Below are positions 46,230 through 54,509 of a DNA stretch of 64,000 nt, in pieces; positions within the stretch are counted from its first letter, which is position 1; each line of letters begins with the position of its first letter. The position numbers and the translations under genes are program-made. The DNA lies in assembly GCF_013415115.1 (NCBI RefSeq), contig NZ_JACCDD010000007.1, positions 186,001 to 250,000 on the forward strand, given 5' to 3'. The DNA is from Vreelandella zhaodongensis. GTDB taxonomy: Bacteria > Pseudomonadota > Gammaproteobacteria > Pseudomonadales > Halomonadaceae. The notes below the pieces were generated by a model that made no database searches, was not told the DNA's origin, and was given only the letters and a program-made list of their open reading frames with translations.

Positions 46230-46259
46230 TTTATATTGATTAACGTTTATATTAATCAA
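46230..46259. promoter_or_regulatory. Palindromic operator candidate upstream of the Crp/Fnr-family gene
   Basis: TTGATTAA-N8-TTAATCAA (46236-46259) is a perfect inverted repeat with 8-base arms. The same stretch also reads as two direct copies of TTTATATT(G/A)AT(T/C)AA, starting at 46230 and 46246, 16 bases apart. The arms contain TTGAT/ATCAA, the half-sites of Fnr/Anr boxes, but with 14 instead of 4 bases between them. It lies 46 bases before the gene at 46306. Confidence 0.5.
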
Positions 46260-46305
46260 CAACGCGGCCTGTTAATCGTTGCTAACCTTTTAGGAGAAGG
46301 AAGCT

Positions 46306-47046
46306 GTGGATCAGGATAAAAGCTGCATTATTAGCCACTTCAGTCACTACTGCTCGCTAACCGAAGAAGAAAAAGCGCTATTAAACGAGTTGGAAGAGAG
46401 CCCTACTGATATCAAAGCAGGGGCACTACTGTGGGCAGTTGACGCACCCGCGAATGAGTTTTGCACCTTGCGCAGTGGCTGGGCTTACTCCTACCGACAT
46501 CTAGAAAACGGCGACCGGCAAATTCTGGAAGTGTTTTTGCCTGGCGATATTATCGGTTTGCGGGAGTTTGCATTCTCCAAGCGGTTGGAAAACGTACGCA
46601 TGATTACAGACGGCGTGGTCTGCCATTTCCCCCATAAGCGCATGCTAGAGCTGTTTCGCCAGTCACTGACACTTACCTCGGTGATGTTTGCTATTGGCAG
46701 TCGCCAACAAGCCCTGTTAACCGAACGGCTGGTTAACTTAGCGCGGCGTAGCGCTAGACAAAAAATGTCCCATTTTCTTCATGAGATGTACTTACGCTTA
46801 CGCCAAACCAACCATGACATCAGCGGCCAGTTCCGCCTGCCACTTTCTCAAGAACAGTTAGCCGATATTCTAGGCTTAAGCCCTGTTCATGTGAGCCGAA
46901 CCTTTAGTGCATTGAGTGAAGATGGCTTAGTCTTCCGTGATCGCCATCACGTCACTATTCCCGATTTAAAGGCTTTAGCCACTGAAGGTGAATTCGACGA
47001 CTGCTACCTAACCGATAACGTTAGGCCGCTGCTTATTAGCGCCTGA
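46306..47046 (+). CDS. Crp/Fnr-family transcriptional regulator
   Basis: 246 residues, starting at a GTG with AGGAG nine bases upstream. The cyclic-nucleotide-binding-like domain (about 15-135) includes HLENGDRQILEVFLPGDIIGL. The C-terminal winged helix has LSQEQLADILGLSPVHVSRTF. Cysteines at 7, 16 and 52 do not match the FNR iron-sulfur pattern, and Crp's cAMP residues are not obvious, so the signal is unknown. The upstream palindrome suggests autoregulation. Its targets cannot be inferred from neighbours. Confidence 0.88.
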   Translation: MDQDKSCIISHFSHYCSLTEEEKALLNELEESPTDIKAGALLWAVDAPANEFCTLRSGWAYSYRHLENGDRQILEVFLPGDIIGLREFAFSKRLENVRMITDGVVCHFPHKRMLELFRQSLTLTSVMFAIGSRQQALLTERLVNLARRSARQKMSHFLHEMYLRLRQTNHDISGQFRLPLSQEQLADILGLSPVHVSRTFSALSEDGLVFRDRHHVTIPDLKALATEGEFDDCYLTDNVRPLLISA

Positions 47047-47108
47047 GCCTTAGCGTCTGAATCAACGGCAGGTTTTTTGCTCTTAAAACTTTTTGTTCTC
47101 AAAACAAG

Positions 47109-47143
47109 CAACGCCGCGTGGCTCTCTAGACCACGCGGCGTTG
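47109..47143. terminator. Bidirectional terminator between the Crp/Fnr gene and nrdJb
   Basis: CAACGCCGCGTGG (47109-47121) pairs perfectly with CCACGCGGCGTTG (47131-47143). The sequence to its left, CTCAAAACAAG, gives a T-rich tail on the minus strand, favouring termination of nrdJa-nrdJb; it also lies 62 bases after the plus-strand regulator. Confidence 0.8.
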
Positions 47144-47173
47144 TTCGTTAGCGTTTTAGTGGGTTTATCTGGC

Positions 47174-47968
47174 TTAGCCGCACTTAGACCAGCCGCAGCC
47201 TGCATAGCAGGTGGGGCAGCCATCCATCATGATGAGCTCACCGCGACATTCAGGACAGTTGCCCACGGTTGCCGGGCCACTGCCTTCAGGCTTTTTTGCG
47301 GTGTTTTCTTGCTCAGTGGCTCCGCCAATCGGCTCAACAGCGCCAGCCACTGGGCTAGTGTCTGGCTCGTCGACCGGTGGTTGCCAAGCATGGCCATGCT
47401 GCATGCGGTGCGCATAGCGCTCTACCAGCATTTCTACCGGTACTTGGTTGCCATCCTGGTCCAAGAAACCACGCCGATAGAGAATTTGCTGGATCGACCA
47501 GGCTATCGCCGCCACTTCAGAATCGTGGAACATTGGCTTGTTCCAGCGATTCATACCACAGCGCACTAACCCTTTATCCCAAGCGACTTTGCGCAGGTCA
47601 GCCACCGCTTGGGTGACATAGCCCCCACGCGCTGCCAGGGAAAGGCTACGCATGGTAGCCGTAATCCACTGATGCTCGCTGGAGAGCTGTCCTGACGGAA
47701 AAAAGAACTCAACCGGTCGCTCAATAACCACACGCCGACCACCGACTACGCCTTCCACGGGCATAAAAGAGACCAGCAGATAGACTTTTTTGCGACCTTC
47801 CGCACCAACGTATGAGATCTTTTCGGATACCGCTTCTAGCGTTCCTTCTGGGCGTGAGGGAATCCTGACCGTCAGCGGGTCTTCTTCCGGAAGTTCAGGG
47901 GCAGGCGCTGCCTGCTCCTGTTGCTTGATACGGTAACCAACGATTTTTGAGGTAATTTCTACAGCCAT
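47174..47968 (-). CDS. nrdJb: Class II ribonucleotide reductase, small C-terminal polypeptide NrdJb
   Basis: 264 residues from the ATG at 47968 (GGAGA upstream). It contains an alpha/beta region (VYLLVSFMPVEGVVGGRRVVIERPVEFFF, opening ITSKIVGYRI) and LRKVAWDKGLVRCGMNRWNKPMF. The tail carries paired cysteines (NCPECRG, GCPTCYAGCGWSKCG), a zinc-ribbon/redox tail that re-reduces the active site. In Pseudomonas the B12-dependent enzyme is split into NrdJa and NrdJb, both needed; the same split is seen here, 59 bases downstream of nrdJa. Confidence 0.9.
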   Translation of the reverse strand: MAVEITSKIVGYRIKQQEQAAPAPELPEEDPLTVRIPSRPEGTLEAVSEKISYVGAEGRKKVYLLVSFMPVEGVVGGRRVVIERPVEFFFPSGQLSSEHQWITATMRSLSLAARGGYVTQAVADLRKVAWDKGLVRCGMNRWNKPMFHDSEVAAIAWSIQQILYRRGFLDQDGNQVPVEMLVERYAHRMQHGHAWQPPVDEPDTSPVAGAVEPIGGATEQENTAKKPEGSGPATVGNCPECRGELIMMDGCPTCYAGCGWSKCG

Positions 47969-48027
47969 GGTGTTCTCCACTTAGCAAAAGGTGTCGGGCG
48001 ATGTTCTTAGCAAGGCGTAGCCCGCCC

Positions 48028-50139
48028 TTACCATTTGCCGTAGGTGCCCTCTTTTAAGGCATCAAACAGGTTGGCGGCGTTATGCTCTTCACCGTCGTAA
48101 ACCACCGTTTCATCGCCGGTCAGCTCTAAGGTTTCGCCATTTTCCAGCTCAAACACGTAGGTGGTGTTTTTCAAATCATCTTCACGTACCAGTACGCCCT
48201 GGAACGCCTCTGGATTGAAGCGGAACGTGGTGCAGCCTTTCAGGCGGCTCTCATAGGCTTGTAGGTAAAGATCCTGAAATTTCTCGAACGGGAACTCCGT
48301 CGGCACGTTGACTGTTTTGGAGATTGCCGAGTCGATCCACTGCTGCGCGGCAGCCTGCACGGCCACATGCTGTTCAGGCGTCACCGAGTCTGCGGTAATA
48401 AAGTAGTCGGGCAAATCGCTTTCCACCGCATCGGCGGCAATAAAGTGACGATAAGCGGCTAACTCGAACGAGACAACCTCAACTTGCTCTTTGGTTTTCT
48501 TGCCCGATTGAATGATATTGCGGAAATAACGATGCGAGAACGATGGTTCAATGCCGTTAGACGCATTATTACCCATCGACAGCGAAATCGTACCGGTGGG
48601 CGCAATAGAGCTATGGTGGGTGAAGCGTGCGCCATGCTCTGCCAGTTGTGTGACCAGCTCAGGGTCTAACTCGGCAACTTTCGCCATGTACTGGCTGTAG
48701 CGGGCATGCAGAATACGTCCAGGCACTTTATCGCCCACTTCATAGCCATCGGCGGCTAGCTGGGGGCGCTCGCGCATCATCTTAGGCGTAATCGTGTGCT
48801 CTTGCTCAAGCACAGGCGCCATGCCTTTCTCTTTAGACAGTTCTAGCGCTTGCTTCCAGCCTTCCAGGGCGAGGTGACGGCTTACCTCCTCGGTGAAGGC
48901 CAGCGACGCTTGGGAGCCATAGGGAATTTTAAGCATGGTCAGCGTTGAACCCAGTCCCAAAAAGCCCATGCCATGGCGGCGCTTGGCTTCAATCTCACGC
49001 TGCTGCTGAGGTAGTGGCAGGCCAGCAATTTCCACGACGTTATCCAACATACGTGTGAAGATTGCCACAACCTTGCGATAGCGTTCCCAATCAAAGCGCG
49101 GCTTATCGCTGAACGGCTCGATGACAAACTGAGTCAGGTTGACCGATCCCAGCAGACAGGCACCTTCAGGCGGCAGCGGCTGCTCACCACACGGGTTGGT
49201 CGCGCGGATATCTTCGCAGAACCAGTTATTGTTCATGCGATTGACCTGATCAATCAGAATAAACCCAGGTTCGGCGTAGTCGTAAGTCGAGGACATAATA
49301 GTGTCCCACAGCTCACGGGCTTTAATCACTTCAACCACACGGCAGGCTACGCGACCTTCGTTATCTACCGTATAGCCCTCTTCCATGACAGGCCAGTCGC
49401 GGTAAATCAAATCGCCCGCTTTTACATCGTCTTTTTCACCAGGGTGCAATGGAAACGCCAGCGGCCAATCAGCGTTATGCTTCACTGCTTCCATAAATTC
49501 ATCGGTAATCAACAGGCTAAGGTTGAACTGGCGAAGACGACCGGCCTCCCGCTTAGCTTGGATAAACTCGCGAACATCCGGATGGCCAACATCGAAGGTG
49601 CCCATCTGGGCGCCTCGACGGCCACCGGCAGATGCTACGGTAAAGCACATCTTGTCGTAGATATCCATAAACGCCAGCGGCCCATTGGTGCCCGCGCCAG
49701 CACCAAACACAAACGCGCCCTTATGGCGCAGCGTCGAAAAATCGTAGCCAATACCCGCACCCGATTTCAGCGTCATGCCAGCATCAACGACTGAGTCGAG
49801 AATATCGCGCATAGAGTCGCGGATAGTGCGGGACACTGTGCAGTTAATCAGACTAACCGCAGGCTTATACGCTTCAGCACCCGCGTTGGAAAGGATTCGT
49901 CCAGCGGGGATAGCGCCGTTTTCCATGGCCCAGCGGAATTTAGGCAGCCATTCCTTCGCTTTGTCGCCTTCGACCGCCGCCAGCGCTCGCGCGACACGTT
50001 CAAAGGTAGCACCCACATCCTGATCAACAGGTTGGCTATGGCGATCTTTTAACCGATATTTAGCATCCCAGATATCTTTTGAAGGAACCTGTAGTGGGAC
50101 GTCATTCGAGGTCTGCATAGCCTTTGTTGCGGTGCTCAT
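48028..50139 (-). CDS. nrdJa: Class II (adenosylcobalamin-dependent) ribonucleotide reductase, catalytic polypeptide NrdJa
   Basis: 703 residues from the ATG at 50139, nine bases after AAGGAG. It reduces ribonucleotides to deoxyribonucleotides using a cobalamin-generated radical, with or without oxygen. Visible motifs are AGRILSNAG, LINCTVSRTI with a substrate-site cysteine, KSGAGIGYDFSTLR, and the loop TNPCGEQPLPPEGACLLGS holding the radical cysteine. GTISLSMGNNASNGIEPSF follows. It ends near EEHNAANLFDALKEGTYGKW, so the redox tail is on NrdJb. Two NrdR-like boxes lie upstream. Confidence 0.95.
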   Translation of the reverse strand: MSTATKAMQTSNDVPLQVPSKDIWDAKYRLKDRHSQPVDQDVGATFERVARALAAVEGDKAKEWLPKFRWAMENGAIPAGRILSNAGAEAYKPAVSLINCTVSRTIRDSMRDILDSVVDAGMTLKSGAGIGYDFSTLRHKGAFVFGAGAGTNGPLAFMDIYDKMCFTVASAGGRRGAQMGTFDVGHPDVREFIQAKREAGRLRQFNLSLLITDEFMEAVKHNADWPLAFPLHPGEKDDVKAGDLIYRDWPVMEEGYTVDNEGRVACRVVEVIKARELWDTIMSSTYDYAEPGFILIDQVNRMNNNWFCEDIRATNPCGEQPLPPEGACLLGSVNLTQFVIEPFSDKPRFDWERYRKVVAIFTRMLDNVVEIAGLPLPQQQREIEAKRRHGMGFLGLGSTLTMLKIPYGSQASLAFTEEVSRHLALEGWKQALELSKEKGMAPVLEQEHTITPKMMRERPQLAADGYEVGDKVPGRILHARYSQYMAKVAELDPELVTQLAEHGARFTHHSSIAPTGTISLSMGNNASNGIEPSFSHRYFRNIIQSGKKTKEQVEVVSFELAAYRHFIAADAVESDLPDYFITADSVTPEQHVAVQAAAQQWIDSAISKTVNVPTEFPFEKFQDLYLQAYESRLKGCTTFRFNPEAFQGVLVREDDLKNTTYVFELENGETLELTGDETVVYDGEEHNAANLFDALKEGTYGKW

Positions 50140-50228
50140 GTCGCGAAACTCCTTCACAACGGGGTGAATATAGCGCTCAAAACGCTGCGATTATACGTCC
50201 TGCGGATATGAAGTATAGACTTGACTTC

Positions 50229-50275
50229 ACACTATATGCGGCCTTTTTATTGTTAAAGACTACTACATATAGGAA
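50229..50275 (-). promoter_or_regulatory. Tandem NrdR-box-like sites upstream of nrdJa
   Basis: Two 16-base sites resemble the NrdR box (aCaCwAtATaTwGtGt): 50229-50244, beginning ACACTATAT, and 50260-50275, containing CTACATATAG. They are separated by 15 bases, giving the 31-base centre spacing (three helical turns) known for NrdR pairs. They start 90 bases before the nrdJa ATG. NrdR is an ATP/dATP-sensing repressor of ribonucleotide reductase genes; its gene is not in the window. The second half of each box matches only partly. Confidence 0.55.
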
Positions 50276-50346
50276 AATCAGCGCGTTACCCTTTTGCTTA
50301 TCTTCAACAAGCGATAGGCTATTAATTTTCTTGCGCGGTGTCTTTT

Positions 50347-50898
50347 ATGCCTAACGTAAAGCGTTTATCTTTAGCGGCCTTCAGTGCCGCACTGTTCAGC
50401 ACTGCGTTGCCTGGCCTGGCGGCCACGTTCAATGTTGATGCGACACAGCCCCATGACCACTGGCAGTCGATGACGCTGTCGCTGGGGGATGAACGGCATT
50501 TTCGCGCCGTGGAAACCCACAGTTATTCCGATGCCACGCTAAGCCTTAACGCGACTCAGGGTGTTTGCGACTTGCCCTGGCTGGAAATGCGAGTAACGCT
50601 AAGAGAACAGCAAGGCGAAAGTCGCGCGGTTAACTTAGTCCCCACCAGGATTCGGGTAGATGACACGCCTATTATCGACACCATGGCCGAATTCATTACC
50701 GAGCGTGGCGATGACGGGTTTTATGCACACTTCTATCTGAACGACCTGCCGACGTTAATGGATCAAATGAGCCAGGGTGAGCAGCTGTTTCTCGGTTTTG
50801 ACCAACAGGATAATGACCCTTGGTATATGACCTTTAGTCTTGCAGGTGCAGATGAGGCAATCGCGCGCATGCAACGCTTGTGCCTCGCAGAGTCATAA
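50347..50898 (+). CDS. Exported protein of unknown function
   Basis: 183 residues from the ATG at 50347; a GTG at 50338 is an alternative. A clear Sec signal peptide (about 1-26, MPNVKRLSLAAFSAALFSTA..., ending GLAA) makes it periplasmic or outer-membrane associated. The mature part is acidic, as in other halophile envelope proteins, and has two cysteines (GVCDLPW and QRLCLAES) that could form a disulfide. I do not recognise the family. It is divergent from nrdJa and convergent with the phytochrome-like gene. Confidence 0.65.
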   Translation: MPNVKRLSLAAFSAALFSTALPGLAATFNVDATQPHDHWQSMTLSLGDERHFRAVETHSYSDATLSLNATQGVCDLPWLEMRVTLREQQGESRAVNLVPTRIRVDDTPIIDTMAEFITERGDDGFYAHFYLNDLPTLMDQMSQGEQLFLGFDQQDNDPWYMTFSLAGADEAIARMQRLCLAES

Positions 50899-50912
50899 AG
50901 CGCTGTATCGCT

Positions 50913-52955
50913 TCACGGTGCGCTTTTCGCGGCGATTTCAACGCGATTTCGCCCGTTACGCTTAGCTTGATACATCGCCGTGTCCGCCCGCGCTATGAGG
51001 GTTTTACAGCTGTCACCGTGTTGCCATACGGCCACGCCGATGCTGACGGTCATCGGCTGATCCAGACCATTAACATAAAGTGTGGCCACTAGGCTGCGTA
51101 AGCGCTCAGCAAGCCCCTCTGCGGCTTCCATGTTGGAGTGAGTTGCCAACACCACAAACTCTTCACCGCCCCAGCGCCCTAAGTGATCACAGCCACGCAG
51201 CGAGTTCTCCACTAAGCGCGCTAGAGAGACCAATACGTCATCGCCCACACTGTGACCGAGGGTGTCATTAATTTGTTTAAAGTGGTCGACATCAAAGAGT
51301 AACAGCGCGAAAGCAGCTCCGTATCGCTGCGCTGCCACCAGCTGTGCATCGATGGCCTGCTCGATACGATAACGGTTCCACACCTGGGTAAGCGGGTCGA
51401 AATGCGCCAGCTGTTCTAACCGCTGATTGGCGTCTGCCAGCGCTTTACGCTCGCGCTCAAGGTGCATATTAAGCGTGCTGATTTCGTAAGCAGAAATCGC
51501 CAGCGTTAAATCTTCCCCTAAGTCCATCGCCGCTAAACGCTCAACTCGCTGCCATGCTTCACTCTTGCCGGTAACTTCCTCACACCACGCGGCAGAAGGC
51601 GATAACATCAAGGGGTGTAGGGGTGATGAAGACGGCTGCATCGCCCAGTAGAGCGTTTCTACTTGCTCAGGGCGAAAAAATATCAGCCAACTGCGCTGAG
51701 TCGGACTCGTCGGCAGCGGGATTGCCAGCACACCACTGTGCTCTAACATGCCCAAAGAAGAGGTTAACGGCTCTTTGGTGGTCTCCTGGGTACACCATGG
51801 TCCGCTATGGATATGTGCCTTTTCAATCCGTGTGACGAACTGGCTGATCGCCTCTGGCTTAGGCGTATTGCCTGATTGGTACACGCTTCCTTTCACCCAC
51901 AGCGCAACGCCATGGGCGCGAAAGAGCGATTGCCATGTATCGGCATGTTGAGTAAACAGCTGGTAGGGGTTCTGTGGTTTTAAGCGATTATTGCTTGAAA
52001 GCACAAGACTGTCTTGCACACGTTGCAAGTAGCGTGCTTCTTGGCGGGCTCTCAGCAGCAACAGCCTCTGTGTCGCCATTTGCACCAAGGTTCGCACCGC
52101 ATCACGCACGGGTGGCGTCACAGGATGAGCTGTCGCCGAGTGGCAGTATAATAGCCCCCAGAGACCGGCATCTCCCTGCATGGCTACGCTTAACGCACCA
52201 CGCACACCAAGGCGCTGCAAATACAGCTGCCTTTCAGGGGCCGGCGCGCGCAAAAAGCAGGCGCTCACATCGACTGCCACATCCCTTGGCTGTAAGTCCT
52301 CACAAGTTGCCGCAACATCTTGGATAAGCCGCACCGGATGGCGTTCGTAGGCACGCCGCAGCGCAATCGGAAAGTCCTTGGCGGGAAAGCGCTGCCCTAG
52401 CAAGGCGGGTAAGCGACCTAATGGCAACTCACCGCTCGGCTTAACACTGCTAGCAGAGAGCGATTCGGCTACGATCAAGCCATGCCAATCACTATCGAAA
52501 TGGCAAACAGACACGCGGTCATGGCCGGTTAACTCTTGTACTGCCATCACAAGATAATCAAGCAACTCTTCTTGATGAGTCGCTTCCGCTAAACGCATCA
52601 GGCGCTCGTTTACCGTGCCGAGCAGACGCTGCTTACCTAAGGTGTTGAGTGGCTCTATCTCAACCAGCACATGTGCGCCTGCTCGGTAGGCATGTAGCTG
52701 AAAGCGATTGGAGCGGGTTGGGCATTTAAAGGTGAGCGGGCCCGGCAGCCGCTGCTGCCCCTGCAGCTCGTAGCGTACGCGCTGGCTTAAGCGCTTCCCC
52801 AGAACGCTAGATAGCATTGGGAAGCGCCCCTCCTCGGGGGCGCTCACGCCCAGCATTACCGCGACATTGCTACTGATCGCTTGTATGCGTCGACTGTCTG
52901 CATCGAGTACCAGTAATGCACCGAACGACTGTAGTAGCGAGTGATGCTTCGACAC
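50913..52955 (-). CDS. Bacteriophytochrome-like GGDEF protein (PAS2-GAF-PHY-GGDEF)
   Basis: 680 residues. A PAS2-like domain (about 8-105, FGALLVLDADSRRIQAISSN) is followed by a phytochrome GAF (about 120-300, with GQRFPAKDFPIALRRAYER and GLWGLLYCHS) and a PHY-like domain (to about 500, with LIFFRPEQVETLYW). The GGDEF domain has GGEEF at 596-600 and an RxxD I-site (587-590). The N-terminal bilin-attaching cysteine is missing (first Cys is residue 78), and the GAF histidine before the YL..LGV motif is Arg242. It probably makes cyclic-di-GMP, but light sensing by covalent bilin is doubtful. Confidence 0.85.
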   Translation of the reverse strand: MSKHHSLLQSFGALLVLDADSRRIQAISSNVAVMLGVSAPEEGRFPMLSSVLGKRLSQRVRYELQGQQRLPGPLTFKCPTRSNRFQLHAYRAGAHVLVEIEPLNTLGKQRLLGTVNERLMRLAEATHQEELLDYLVMAVQELTGHDRVSVCHFDSDWHGLIVAESLSASSVKPSGELPLGRLPALLGQRFPAKDFPIALRRAYERHPVRLIQDVAATCEDLQPRDVAVDVSACFLRAPAPERQLYLQRLGVRGALSVAMQGDAGLWGLLYCHSATAHPVTPPVRDAVRTLVQMATQRLLLLRARQEARYLQRVQDSLVLSSNNRLKPQNPYQLFTQHADTWQSLFRAHGVALWVKGSVYQSGNTPKPEAISQFVTRIEKAHIHSGPWCTQETTKEPLTSSLGMLEHSGVLAIPLPTSPTQRSWLIFFRPEQVETLYWAMQPSSSPLHPLMLSPSAAWCEEVTGKSEAWQRVERLAAMDLGEDLTLAISAYEISTLNMHLERERKALADANQRLEQLAHFDPLTQVWNRYRIEQAIDAQLVAAQRYGAAFALLLFDVDHFKQINDTLGHSVGDDVLVSLARLVENSLRGCDHLGRWGGEEFVVLATHSNMEAAEGLAERLRSLVATLYVNGLDQPMTVSIGVAVWQHGDSCKTLIARADTAMYQAKRNGRNRVEIAAKSAP

Positions 52956-52978
52956 AGAGTTAGCCTCAAGAAAGCTTT

Positions 52979-53650
52979 TTACCCCTCAGCCTGTTGCCTT
53001 AACAACAGTTCAACGCGCCGGTTGGCGGCTCGCCCTTCCGACGTTGCGTTACTTTCCATGGGTTGGGTATCGGCATAACCGACTGCCCGCATGCGTGAAA
53101 TAGCCACTCCTTGGCGCTCAAGGTAGCGGACAACAGCAATGGCACGTCCTACCGAAAGCTCCCAATTCGACGGGAACCTTGATGTGGCAATCGGGAGACT
53201 ATCCGTATGCCCTTCTACCGAAATCTGACCATCAAAGGTATCTAGCACAGCAAAAAGGCTTTCTAACACATCTTGCCCCTGGGGCGTTAGTACGGCATCA
53301 CCACTGGGGAACAGCAGGCTATCATCTATACGCAGCGTAACACCATCTTGCCCTTGAGAGACGCTTACCCCGGGGATATTGAGATCAGCCATCCGTGGCT
53401 GCAGCCCGCTATGCTGGGGATGAATACCTGTCGCCAAGCTGGCCAGCGGAAGCGAGGTAATCGAACTTGCCGAGCGCATTCGGTCACTGTCAAACGCCTC
53501 CCCGCCCCCGGGAGGCGTCAATGCCAATAGCAACACAAACAGCGTGATTAACAGCGTTAACACATCCAGGTAGCTCGTCAGCCAGCTTTCATCCCCTTCT
53601 ACCGACGCTGCGGGCAGCTCCAGCGCATGCCGTGAATCCCGATCGAGCAT
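52979..53650 (-). CDS. MotB-family flagellar stator / OmpA-like protein
   Basis: 223 residues. A single N-terminal membrane span (about 25-45) contains the ion-carrying aspartate in SYLDVLTLLITLFVLLLAL (Asp29). The C-terminal OmpA-like peptidoglycan-binding domain has SVEGHTDSLPI, NWELSVGRAIAVVRYL and GYADTQPMESNATSEGRAANRRVELLL. It anchors the stator to the cell wall with the MotA-like partner 4 bases upstream. It is shorter than E. coli MotB (308). Whether it uses H+ or Na+ is not decidable from this reading. Confidence 0.9.
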   Translation of the reverse strand: MLDRDSRHALELPAASVEGDESWLTSYLDVLTLLITLFVLLLALTPPGGGEAFDSDRMRSASSITSLPLASLATGIHPQHSGLQPRMADLNIPGVSVSQGQDGVTLRIDDSLLFPSGDAVLTPQGQDVLESLFAVLDTFDGQISVEGHTDSLPIATSRFPSNWELSVGRAIAVVRYLERQGVAISRMRAVGYADTQPMESNATSEGRAANRRVELLLRQQAEG

Positions 53651-53654
53651 AGCG

Positions 53655-54470
53655 CTATCCTTTTGCCGCTGGGCTAGCCGTGGAACGCGGTTTTACAGCG
53701 GTATCGCGAATTTCATCATGATAGTTAACAATAAAGGAGTTGAGCGTTTCTTCAATAAATGAAGGCAGACGACGCTTGGTGATTAATGAGATACCTTCCA
53801 GCACCATGTTCATGGTGATGAGCCGCTCTTCTGTACGCCGCTCTAGCTTGACTGCGATAGGCTTAAACACCAGGTTGGCGAGTAGAATACCGTAGAACGT
53901 TGTCAGCAGAGCGACTGCCATCCGCGGGCCAATGACATCTAGATCACCGGCATCCATTACCTCTAGCATATTGACCAGACCTACTAGCGTGCCGATCATG
54001 CCGAACGCTGGTGCGTAGGTAGCCATGGTACGAAAGATCTGCGCCTCAGCATGCTCCCGCGCTTTTAGTCGTGCAATGCGCCAGCGCAACATGTCGAAAA
54101 TTTCGTCTTCTTTCGTATTAGCAATCACCAGTTGAATCCCCGTGCGCAAAAAGGGATTACGGGTGTGCTCTAGCGCCTTTTCAACCGCCCTGACATCGCC
54201 CTTAAACCACAGCCGTGACATCGAAACAAGCTCGTTAATATCATCCCGCACATAGGTATTTTCGCGCCGAAACACCAGGCCCACCAAGCGCACCACGCGG
54301 AGTACTTCTTTAAGCGGGTAGCTAATGAAGGTGGCGGCCAAAGTACCAGTCACCACAATGGCGAGCCCTGGTAAATTGAGAAAGCTTTCTGGCGACTCTG
54401 CAGTAAAGAACAGCACGCTTACCAGCAACAGCATGCTGGCAAAAATACCGATCAACGTAGATGGGTTCAT
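53655..54470 (-). CDS. MotA-family flagellar stator subunit
   Basis: 271 residues from the ATG at 54470, six bases after GGAG. Four membrane spans and a large cytoplasmic loop. The conserved channel prolines lie in TYAPAFGMIGTLVGLV and the next helix in LLTTFYGILLANLVFKPIA. It forms the ion channel with the MotB-like protein and drives flagellar rotation by contact with FliG. It lies 39 bases downstream of fliA; this pair may be one of several stator sets in the genome. Confidence 0.92.
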   Translation of the reverse strand: MNPSTLIGIFASMLLLVSVLFFTAESPESFLNLPGLAIVVTGTLAATFISYPLKEVLRVVRLVGLVFRRENTYVRDDINELVSMSRLWFKGDVRAVEKALEHTRNPFLRTGIQLVIANTKEDEIFDMLRWRIARLKAREHAEAQIFRTMATYAPAFGMIGTLVGLVNMLEVMDAGDLDVIGPRMAVALLTTFYGILLANLVFKPIAVKLERRTEERLITMNMVLEGISLITKRRLPSFIEETLNSFIVNYHDEIRDTAVKPRSTASPAAKG

Positions 54471-54509
54471 CAACGGCTCCTCGCCGGTTATGGGTGGTTA
54501 ATAGTGGCG

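Noticed and set aside
46306..47046. The Crp/Fnr-family gene as a true oxygen-sensing FNR/ANR
   Set aside because: Cysteines at residues 7, 16 and 52 do not follow the FNR cluster spacing, so an iron-sulfur sensor is not supported.
47093..47569. Plus-strand open frame of 158 codons antisense to nrdJb
   Set aside because: It lies wholly over the terminator and the nrdJb coding sequence, has no family features, and follows the codon pattern of nrdJb in the opposite strand.
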